From NCBI GenBank assembly GCA_037176885.1, contig JAWWNJ010000003.1:1302001-1366000 (forward strand): a stretch of DNA of 64,000 bases, read 5' to 3'. The notes under the pieces were generated by a model that was not told where the DNA came from, did no database searches, and worked only from the letters and a program-made list of their open reading frames with translations. How positions within the stretch are numbered: the stretch's first letter is position 1; the number at the start of each line of letters is the position of its first letter. This stretch comes from Favolaschia claudopus (lineage: Eukaryota; Basidiomycota; Agaricomycetes; Agaricales; Mycenaceae). Shown here one piece after another: positions 40,164 through 50,339 of this stretch. A program made the translations under genes and the position numbers.

Positions 40164-43100
40164 ATGGCTATACTGATCGGCACGTCCCATTGTTTGTCAT
40201 GTCACGCTTTCTTGATACCATAATAAACAGTGCACGCCGTCAACAACCTTATTTGGAACCCAGGTTGGCGTGATTTCGGAAAATCACCCAATCTCTATGT
40301 CGAGGTGCATGATAGCAAGGATCATATCTTCAAAACACGAATAGTGAAGCGGAATACCAAACCCACCTGGACCGATAGTTTCAAGTTGTACGCAGATTTC
40401 CATCGAGTCGTATAGCGCGCGATTCACGTCGTACTTAACAAAGAACCTCTCCGCCCCTATCGATGCTCACTTTTCGCCTCCTCCACGATGCACCTGGCCC
40501 TGATGTGCGCATTGCCGAGGCAGAAACTACTGTTGGGGAGTTGATGGAGCAGTCCTCTCCGAACGAAGGTGCGCTCGACTTCTGTCCGCTGTGGCTGACG
40601 TCTGATGCTCCTTGAGCGGTCGTTTGGCTAGACATGAAAGCGCCGAATGGCGAGATCCTGGGTCGGCTATCTGTCTCTCTCTACGCCTTCACGGGCGGTA
40701 AGGGCATTGAAAAAATGTCCGAGGATACTTCCAAATTGAAGCTCCAGCCGTTGGTCGGAGACGCGTTGGACTCCTTTGTGGCTGTTGAGGGCCTCTCCGG
40801 TGCAAAGATATCGGATACTCTCAGCGCAGTTCTTTCTGCGCTCGAGAACATTGTAAAAGTCGGGGATGAACTTGCAAAAGTAATGCCTCATAATACTTCG
40901 AATCGCGGTCATGTGCATGAGTTCTGACCGAAATCTAGATTCACCCATATGCAAATGCTGCGTGGAAAGTGTTGACATCGGTGTACAAGGTATGGACCCA
41001 GTCTCATTACGTTGTTCATTTAACCTCAGCTCTATACATACTTAGATCGTGCAAAATCAGCGGGAGGCGGACGAAAAGGTCGCGCAACTCGTTGAGGCAA
41101 TGGCTAGGCTCTACTCCTTTGCAAAAGAGGTAGACTCGGTCGTAAATAACTCAAAACCTGTTCAGGACATTGTTCTCCGCATTACCATGCAAACCATGGA
41201 GTGTGCTCTGCTCCTCCGCGAATATTCAGGGCATGGCTTTTTGGGTGGGTGATGCTATCCTTGAATCTTCGCGAATAACTTTGAAGCTAGGACGCATTGC
41301 TAAAACTTCCATCTTGGGTGTGGGACAAAGAATTGACGAGCTCACTGCCGCGTTACTCAGATTGAAAGATGAATTTGATCGAGGGATTGCAGTCCAAACA
41401 ACGGTCGTATCGGCGCAGATTCTGGACAAAGTCGAGAAATTGGGTATGGTTTGCTATTCTTTGTCTCTGTTCGTATACACTGAATGACCCTGATAGAAAA
41501 TTCGAGTGTTTTGAGTGATCTCAAACGGGCCCGTCGGTCCAGTCATAGACCGTCCACACGTCGCGAATGTCTCCCTGGCACGCGAAGCGAGTTCATCGAG
41601 CATATAACTCAACGGCTGAGTACGCCATCGGAAGCGCGAATTGTCTGGCTCTCTGGTGTGGCTGGCTCAGGCAAGAGTACCATCGCAACAAGTGTCTCCG
41701 AGTACTTTCGCGGACTGGGGCGCCTCGGGATATTCCTCTGCTTCGCACGCAACGACATGGTTGGAAGCGACCCGATCCTCGTCCTTCACGCTATTGCATA
41801 CGGGCTTGCCACACTTCACCCGCACATTGAAGCAGCCATTTGCATGGCTCTCTCCCGCGATTCTAATCTGGTCGATGCGCCGATTGACAAGCAATTCCAG
41901 GAGCTTCTTCTCGGGCCGCTGGAATCTGTGAAGCAGCACCTCATTGGTCCATTCATCGTCGTCATAGATGCACTTGACGAGTGCGACGACAACTCGCGTA
42001 ATGTGCTCGGCAACCTCATTACCAATTTCTTCACCAAACTACCTGCAGCGTTCCGGTTCTTCGTTACCTCTCGGCCAGATTTCAACATCACGAGGCTCTT
42101 CCGCCACAAAGCTGTTGTTGAAGAGTGCTCTCTCGACAAAGCTGCTGAGAACGACCATGATATCTCTGTGTACATTCTTGACCGACTGGCCACTATTCGA
42201 CAAGCACATCGTCTCAGCTGTATCTGGCCTGGAGAAGATGTGATACAACAACTCATCAATTTATCAGGAACTTTGTTCATCTGGGCGGCAACTGCACTTG
42301 ATTTCGTTGAAGGAAAGAAATTGTTTGAACCTCACAAACGTTTGGAAACACTATTGAAGACGCCGTTTCAGACAGGGGGTAATCTTGATCAGTTGTATAC
42401 CCTTGCGCTTGCCAGCGACGGGGACTGGGATGACAAAGGATTCAGAGAATCCGCAACAGCTATCCTGGCCGCCATCGCGCTCGCAAAGGCCCCCATGACA
42501 GACAGTGCGATGGATGCTATTCTGGGTCTTGATGACGGTACTGCAGCTCGTGTCTTGAATTTTCTCGGTTCTGTTGTTCAATGGAGTGCGGGACAACCTG
42601 CTCGATCCCTGCACGCTTCTTTTGACGATTTTCTCGTCAGCCCCCATCGTGTTGACAATCCTTGGTTTTTTGATGTTGCCAAGGCGAAGAAATCTCTAGC
42701 TTCGGGATGTTTCATGGTCATGCAGAAGCATCTCAAATTCAACATCTGTCGGTTGCCAGACTCCCATTTGCTCAATTCGGAGGTATCTGGCTTGAAAGAG
42801 ACGAGGGAGTCTCATCTGACACCTGCGTTAACATACGCCACTCGGTTTTGGGGGCCTCATCTCGGGGACTCGGAGTTTGATGATGAAATACTTGTATCAC
42901 TACAAGGTTTTCTCACTGGCAAGTTCTTATTCTGGTTGGAGGTACTCAGTGTCCTCCAGGAGATGGCATCAGCACCGGGGATACTGCAGTTCGCGCAGAA
43001 GTATATGTTGGTGAGCACCGGTTTTCAGCACGGTTGAATCCTCCTTCTTAATTGCAGGTTGTCAGGGAAAAGACAAGTGGATTGAAATGTTCCTCAGGGA

Positions 43101-46100
43101 TGCACAGAAATTTGTTTCTGTGTTTGCACCCGCCATCGCCGAGAGCGCTCCGCACATCTACATTTCAGCAATCCCCTTGGCGCCAAGGCAGTCAGCAGTA
43201 CGAGCCCAGTACCTATCATGGTTCCCTCGTCTCCTTCGGTATACTGTGCCTGAATCATGGGTGAATCTTGAGAAATCCCTGGGGCACGACAGCCCGGTCA
43301 TGTCCGTCGCGTTCTCGCCAGACGGCAAGCACATCGTCTCTGGATCTGACGACAACACGGTGCGCATCTGGGACGCTGCCACTTGCGCAGCGATCGGGGA
43401 GCCGCTGCAGGGGCACGGCAACGCGGTCACGTCCGTCGCGTTTTCGCCAGACGGCAAGCACATTGTCTCTGGATCCTACGACAACACGGTCCGCCTCTGG
43501 GACACTGCCACTGGCGCGGCGATCGGGGAGCCGCTGCAGGGGCAGGTCGGCCTGGTCACGTCCGTCGCGTTCTCGCCAGACGGCAAGCACATCGTCTCTG
43601 GATCTGACGACAACACGGTGCGCATCTGGGACGCTGCCACTGGCAAGGCGATCAGGGAGCCGCTGCGGGGCCACGGCAACACGGTCACGTCCGTCGCGTT
43701 CTCGCCAGACGGCAAGCACATCGTCTCTGGATCTGACGATAACACGGTGCGCATCTGGGATGCTGCCACTGGGCCAGGCGATCAGGGAGCCGCTGCAGGG
43801 GCACGGCAACGCGGTCACGTCCGTCGCGTTCTCGCCAGACGGCAAGCACATCGTCTCTGGATCTGACCGACACGACGGTCCGCATCTGGGACGCTGCCAC
43901 TTGCGCAGCGATCGGCGAGCCGCTGCAGGGGCACGACACGCGGGTCACGTCCGTCGCGTTCTCGCCAGACGGCAAGCACATCGTCTCTGGATCCTGAAGA
44001 CAACACGGTCCGCATCTGGGACGCTGCCACTTGCGCAGGCGATCGGGGAGCCGCTGCAGGGGCACGACAGCGCGGTCACGTCCGTCGCGTTCTCGCCAGA
44101 CAGCCAGTGCATCGTCTCCGGATCGTTTGACCAGACGGTGCGCATCTGGGACGCTGCCACTGGCGCGGCGATTGGGGAGCCGCTGCAGGGGCACGACAGC
44201 GCGGTTACGTCCGTCGCGTTCTCGCCAGACGGCAAGCACATCGTCTCCGGATCGTTCGACCAGACGGTGCGCATTTGGGACGCTGCCATTGGCGAGGCGA
44301 TCGGGGAGCCGCTGCAGGGGCACATCAGCTGGATCACGTCCGTCGTTTTCTCGCCAGACCGCCAGCACATCGTCTCCGGATCGTCCGACCGGACGGTGCG
44401 CATCTGGGACGCTGCCACTGGCACGGCGATCGGGGAGCCGCTGCAGGGGCACGGCAACGCGGTCACGTCCGTCGCGTTCTCGCCAGACGGCAAGCACATC
44501 GTCTCTGGATCTGACGACAACACGGTGCGCATCTGGGACGCTGCCACTGGCGAGGCGATCAGGGAGCCGCTGCGGGGCCACGGCAACGCGGTCACATCCG
44601 TCGCGTTCTCGCCAGACGGCAAGCACATCGTCTCTGGATCCTACGACAACACGGTCCGCATCTGGGATGCTGCCACGGGCGAGGCGATCGGGGAGCCGCT
44701 GCAGGGGCACGACAGCGCGGTTACGTCCGTCGCATTCTCGCCAGACAGCCAGTGCATCGTCTCCGGATCGTCCGACCGGACGGTGCGCATCTGGGACGCT
44801 GCCACTTGTGCAGCGATCAGGGAGCCGCTTCAAGGGCATGTCGGCTGGGTCACGTCCGTCGCTTTCTCGCCAGACGGCCAGCACATCGTCTCCGGATCGT
44901 CCGACCAGACGGTGCGCATCTGGGACGCTGCCATTGGCGAGGCGATCGGGGAGCCGCTGCAGGGGCACATCAGCTGGATCACGTCCGTCGTTTTCTCGCC
45001 AGACCGCCAGCACATCGTCTCCGGATCGTCCGACCGGACGGTGCGCATCTGGGATGCTGCCACTGGCGCGGCGATCGGGGAGCCGCTTCAAGGGCACGAC
45101 AGCTGGGTCACGTCCGTCGCATTCTCGCCAGACGGCAAGCACATCGTCTCTGGATCCCACGACAACACGGTCCGCCTCTGGGATGCTGCCACGGGCGAGG
45201 CGATCGGGGAGCCGCTGCAGGGGCACGACAGCGCGGTTGCGTCCGTCGGGTTCTCGCCAGACGGCAAGCACATCGTCTCCGGATCGTTCGACCAGACGGT
45301 GCGCATCTGGGACGCTGCCACTGGCGCGGCGATTGGGGAGCCGCTGCAGGGGCACGGCAACGCGGTTACGTCCGTCGCATTCTCGCCAGACAGCCAGTGC
45401 ATCGTCTCCGGATCGTCCGACCGGACGGTGCGCATCTGGGATGCTGCCACTGGCCAGGCGATCAGGGAGCCGCTGCAGGGGCACGGCAACGCGGTCACGT
45501 CCGTCGCGTTCTCGCCAGACGGCAAGCACATCGTCTCTGGATCTGACGACAACACGGTGCGCATCTGGGACGCTGCCACTGGCGCGGCGATCGGGGAGCC
45601 GCTGCAGGGGCACGGCAACGCGGTCATGTCCGTCGCGTTCTCGCCAGACGGCAAGCACATCGTCTCTGGATCTGACGACAACACGGTGCGCATCTGGGAC
45701 GCTGCCACTTGCGCGGCGATCGGGGAGCCGCTGCAGGGGCACGTCAGCTGGGTCACGTCCGTTGCGTTCTCGCCAGATGGCAAGCACATCGTCTCTGGAT
45801 CTGACGACAACACGGTGCGCATCTGGGACGCTGCCACTGGCGCGGCGATCGGGGAGCCGCTTCAAGGGCACGACAGCTGGTTCACGTCCGTCGTGTTCTC
45901 GCCAGACAGCCAGCACATCGGCTCCGGATCGTACGACCAGACGGTCTGGGACGCTGCCACGGGTGGGGAGCCGCTGCAGGACTCCACCACAGACCCCATA
46001 CCGTGGGCCTTTCACCGGTGTGCAAACACCTCGTCAAACCCAAACCTCGGCCTCGAGTTCATTGCCACCCATCCCTCGTGGCAGCTTTCGAGATGGATGG

Positions 46101-46279
46101 ATTTTCTCAACATCATCCAGACTTATGTGGATCCCTCCGATGCTCCGCGACAGCTTCTGTATGCCTTGGTGTCAACTCGTTATATCCTGGCGGGGAGTGA
46201 ATCGTTGGACCTCTCTAGTTTCGTACATGGAACGGAATGGGAGAAGTGCATTGAACAACAATATCGCAATATGCAGTAG
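40164..46279 (+). CDS. NLR-type STAND protein: C2-like N-region, NACHT, 21 WD40 repeats (frame-disrupted)
   Basis: Exons inferred: 40164-40191 (tentative start), 40231-40387, 40444-40879, 40939-40989, 41046-41244, 41291-41443, 41497-43010, 43066-46279. Introns are 39-59 nt. The N-region resembles a C2 fold (NLYVEVHD, VKRNTKPTW, LTFRLLHD), then a helical segment (LKDEFDRGIAVQTT). NACHT has Walker A GVAGSGKST (about 41664), Walker B VVIDALDECDD and the sensor FVTSRPD. WD40 repeats of 43 aa run from about 43279 to 45980 and are nearly identical. Fungal NACHT-WD40 proteins such as Podospora HET-E/HET-D act in non-self recognition; that role here is inferred. Breaks: an in-frame TGA at 40613-40615, and single-base insertions near 43771, 43869, 43995 and 44038, all where neighbouring repeats are regular. 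As written, translation ends at 43866. These are either consensus errors or decay; the last repeat is degenerate. Confidence 0.9.
43279..45980 (+). repeat. Tandem WD40-encoding repeat array, 129-bp unit x 21
   Basis: Each unit encodes a form of GH..-V.SVAFSPDGKHIVSGS-D.TVRIWDAAT..AI.EPLQ. Units share most nucleotides, while differences cluster at a few codons: the two after GH, the residue before TS, two after SGS, the one before TVR, and two near the AI. The lack of stops in all frames generates long artefactual antisense frames. Confidence 0.95.
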
Positions 46280-47260
46280 AATTACATAGTACTGAATTGT
46301 TTGTTCCCTACCCCTGGGCTACTAGGGTGCGGTCTACTTAGTTACCGAGCGAAACTGGCTCTCCTCAGGTGCATTAATATTCTTTGTTTCTCTATCTGAC
46401 TTTCAGAAGCTAGTGCACTTGATGGAGCTACAAAATGCAGCACGTAAATTGGCAGATAGATGGTTTCTGAAGGAAATAATTTTTTTGGCTCTCTCTTCGT
46501 AGATCGGGGGACTGAACAATGCAAAAGACTGCAGTAACTCCATGATTTCCGATCGGAAAAATTTGTGAAAACTACCAGCGGATAGCCAGGATGTGGTTCT
46601 GGGGGGGTAGAGGACACTTCGGAGGCCATTAAACTCTTGCTACGGCCTCTGGAGAGCTCACATCAAAAGGGTCTCCCAAAACGGAAGTACATCAAATTTG
46701 CCTCTGCGTCCCGCATTTGAGGGTCTCCCTCCGAGAAAATTAGATAGACGGACTTTTAAGTGTGCTGGGGGGTTAGCTGGTTTTTGCCGGAATTGGTCCA
46801 GCGGTTAAGCAATTGCAGGGTTTGGCTTTACTCGGCCGAAAGGGGCATGATATCCGGTTTTGTTCGGCCGTCCACCTCTTGGGCATTCAAGTGGCATTTC
46901 ATTCAATTCGTACTAGCAGTTTGCTAGCAGTTACCCGTGCTACGCACGGGATGTCAATGACTTACCGAGGGATTCTCAGAGTCAGAAATTAGATGAATGA
47001 CATGCGTGGTTTCCCGCTAGACCGACGCCTCAATAGCTCAGCACTCAATTGTTGTCCAAGAAACACTAAGATAGTAGCAATAAGTAGTCGATATATCGAC
47101 AGAGGTCGTCGAAAAAAGTATTGCGGCCCGACATACTTCGGTGCTGCAACTGTGTAATGGTACTCAGAGGGACCCGTCGCCATTACCCGAGGCCTTGGTC
47201 GGTTGCTTGAGTATCTGCTCACCAACCCCTTCATCGATGCCAGCCTTTCTTGTTCCTTTG
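46280..47260. other. Gene-free DNA downstream of the NLR
   Basis: No supported gene. On the minus strand at about 46925-46950 there is a hairpin CCCGTGC-loop-GCACGGG followed by TAACTGCTAG, resembling a Helitron 3' end with CTAG, but no matching element body was recognised. Confidence 0.45.
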
Positions 47261-48051
47261 TACTCGTCATGACCAAAAGTGACCGGAATTAGAAAAATGT
47301 GTATTTGCAACGAGTTTGTATGGGTGACCGCTGGGTAAATTAGTCCTATAGGAAGCGTATTACCATACATCACTGCATATAAGCCAGGTAAAAGGGAATG
47401 TGGTCCTTTCGTGCTATCTCTCTATGTTCTTTTATCTATGCTTGAAGATGAGAATTTGGTATGCTGAGTTGCCGCTCTCATTGAACCACGAGAAAATTCC
47501 GGTAACCTTAGATATCTCATCTACAAACCTTTAGGATGTTAAAGACTGTTTTCAATTACTCACTGACCTGAAATTCTGGTATCTGTGCCGCAGAATGGCC
47601 AAATATTGCCAAATTGGTACAATTTGGAAGATTAATCTATTGACTCAAAACCAGATATCATATGCCATCCCCATAGTATGAAAGTCGTAGAAAGCATGAT
47701 ATAGAGGAAGCCTATGTAACACAAAGTCGTCTGAGTATCGGAACTTTCCCCTAAAAAGCTATATTCCGGTCACTTTTGGTCATGACGATGAGAGATCTAA
47801 GGTTACCGGACTTTTCTCGTGGTTCAATGAGAGCGACAACTCAACATACCAAATTTTCACCTTCAAGCATATATAAAAGAAGTGTAGAATAATAGCACAA
47901 AAGGACCTCACCTTCTTTCAGCTGCTTCGTACGCAAAAATGCCATACAATCATACACTGCCTATAGGATGAAATTAACCAGCGGTCATCCATGCAAACTC
48001 GTTGCAAATGTGCAAATTTTGGATTCCGGTCACTTTTGGTCATGACGAGTA
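47261..48051. mobile_element. Foldback TA-flanked MITE (787 bp)
   Basis: The unit 47263-48049 begins CTCGTCATGACCAAAAGTGA and ends with its complement; TA lies on both sides (47261-47262 and 48050-48051). The two halves (about 47263-47520 and 47797-48049) are near-complete inverted copies, sharing words such as TTTGCAACGAGTTTG and TCATTGAACCACGAGAAAA. An extra inward copy of the terminal repeat lies at about 47764-47790. A transcript would form a roughly 250-bp hairpin. The ends match the 37665-38550 element. Confidence 0.9.
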
Positions 48052-48404
48052 TCCATCCCGTCTGGTCCCTGCTCAACTAAACCCGACCCGTACTTTCCCG
48101 TCACGGTGCTCGTCCAAGGAACACCTCAAGTCACGTTTGGCAGTTGGCTGGTCCCGTCTTAGAACCCGTCTGGAAGGCGATCGCGATCACGCTTATCGCC
48201 GATATATGCCAGCGACGACAACTGAGAGCAAAGGGTTGAGCCTGTTTTATCACTTGCATATTGTCGTTCCCGTTCCCGTGAAGCAGTTTGTGAGGAGGTA
48301 TGCAGAGATACAAAAAAAAGCCGGCACAGTGCATGACTTGTTCCAGTCCACAGTGCAGGAAAGAGAAGAATACAGTGACAGTTCATTGCAGTTTGATTGG
48401 GATT
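48052..48404. other. Gene-free DNA
   Basis: Short stretch between two MITEs; nothing supported. Confidence 0.4.
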
Positions 48405-49159
48405 AATCTATTGAGAAGCCCGGTTTCTGGAGAAACCCCTGCCGTAATTGCGAAAATTATTTGGCACCCGGGCTTCTTGAGAATCCCCACTGGGCGGCCT
48501 GATCGGCATGAGGTGATGGGAATTGATGTAGGATTTGGTGCGACGGCGGCTGAGTTGAAAACGAAGCACTCAAGTGCCATGGGTATGGTAGTAGCTCAAT
48601 AGAATAGCAGTGTCCACAGCATTTCTTGTGAGAATAGAGCGAGGTTTCTTTGTCTTGGACCGGCCCCCAATGTTTCAAATAAAAATTACATACCTCAAGT
48701 TCAAAGAAACATTTTGTTTAACAAAATATATCAATTTACGGCGGCAAAGTCGCGGGCGATCCAAAACATAGTAGCAACAATGGCTTTGCCTTGGATGTAC
48801 CTACAGATAAATCGTACCTAGTCGACGTGTTGGCAACTGAGTACGATCGGCCGATTCGGCCCGGCGCTAGTGAGGAGAGCAGACCCAATTTGTACCCAGC
48901 TTAATTCCAGAAAAAGAGAAGAGGGTAAGTCTGAGCAGCATAGATCAGCAGCTACTCAGTGTGGGGGGCCAGAGTGAACGCGGAGCATGAGAACATGGAG
49001 CACCAGACAAATAGTTTGATGGACTGCATCAAGGGATCATCGCTCAGCCGAAATGCCGACACTTTGGAATATTCGTTCACGGGGTTTCTCAATAGCCAAC
49101 TCTTGGGGTTTCTCTGATTTGAGGGGTTTCTCCGGGAAACCGGGCTTCTCAATAGATTA
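48405..49159. mobile_element. TA-flanked MITE with long inverted repeats
   Basis: The unit 48407-49157 begins ATCTATTGAGAAGCCCGGTT and ends AACCGGGCTTCTCAATAGAT. TA is at 48405-48406 and 49158-49159. The inverted repeats extend about 37 bp with few mismatches (GGAGAAACCCC inward). No coding capacity. Confidence 0.85.
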
Positions 49160-50339
49160 GAGCCTTTGCGGTGAGCCGCCACACGAACTGGCGGCTCGTG
49201 CCACACAACGACTACGGATGCTACTGGGCCAAGTTAGCCACCTTGAGATGCCCTTCATAACAGCTGCTCAGGGTGGCTTACTTGAGCCCAGGTGCTCAGC
49301 GGGTCGTGAGAAAAATTAGCCGCCAGTGGCTACCGCAAAGCCTCTATTAATCCGTTTGATTGTAGTCCAGCTAAACGTCGATTCCAGAGTTCACCTTGCA
49401 AAATTTTGAGACTCCGAGTCTGGGGCCTGAAGGCGTGAGCTGGAATTTCGGTGTGGCCAGAGTAGGAGTCTTGAAGCGATGCAGAGGTCATGAAGGCCTG
49501 AATTCATGAAGGCCTGAATTCATGAAGCAGGGCCAGGTGCGTTGAATGCGCCAGACTCGGAGTGCGAGAAGAAAGTGAGTGAGTGAGTACAGTGCACTTT
49601 GTTTGCGCAAGCGTGCCCAAACGGCAATCACAATACAGCCAGACCACGATTCGGACGCTTTCCGCAGGATTTTAAGCTAGAAGTTGATGGAGGACGCTTT
49701 CTGTGGTGGTTGTAGACATTCTGAAAGCATTTCATAGCCAGGCTGGCGGAATTGAGCGAGAAACAGACACCTCGCTTTGTTTGTGCAAGCTTGGACAAAC
49801 GTCAAACCGAGGCTGATGTCGATAGTTCACGACAGCTAAGAGGATTCACTGCCGCGTTTCCTCAATTTATCGGGCCAACAAGTTAATTGTTAAGTTCTTA
49901 GTTTCTCATTTAGAATATGGGCCTCAGAAACTAGCTAAAATACAATTGATTTATCGTGGCCAGAAATGTAACTAGATTATATAAATTCTTACTCTATATC
50001 TAGGTCCAATAAATTCGTTATATTCTGGCATCTTTCACGAGCAAAGAAATCAGGCACGTTTTCTGAAGTACACGTCCCAGATAAACGAGACAGTAAACTT
50101 CGGCTTTAGAGCCCACAGAAACACTTCAAGATATGTAATGTTTCCCATTGAGTTTCTGCGTACGAGAAACTTGAAGTTTCTCGACTCATTTCAAGGCCGG
50201 ATAAATTGGACTAGAAATTTCGAGTTTTACACACCATTAAATCTATCTGCAGATCGTCTGCGGGTCATCCGCAGACCATCTGCAGATGAGCGTCACAAGT
50301 AATATACAAGACAGACCATGTGCTATGATACAGATAGAT
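49160..50339. other. Gene-free DNA downstream of the 50.3-53.2 kb gene
   Basis: No supported gene. Direct repeats GGCCTGAATTCATGAAG at 49490-49530 and a cluster of CATCTGCAGA/GTCTGCGG words at 50250-50290 were seen. Confidence 0.45.

Noticed and set aside
43279..45980. Regular near-identical repeats suggesting a CRISPR or satellite array
   Set aside because: The unit is 129 bp with no unique spacers and encodes WD40 motifs.
43685..46015. A 776-codon open frame antisense to the NLR WD40 array, and a 752-codon frame on the same strand in another register (44031-46289)
   Set aside because: Both arise because the 129-bp unit has no stop in those frames. Their products are low-complexity and simply repeat, and the 43-aa WD40 frame explains the DNA.
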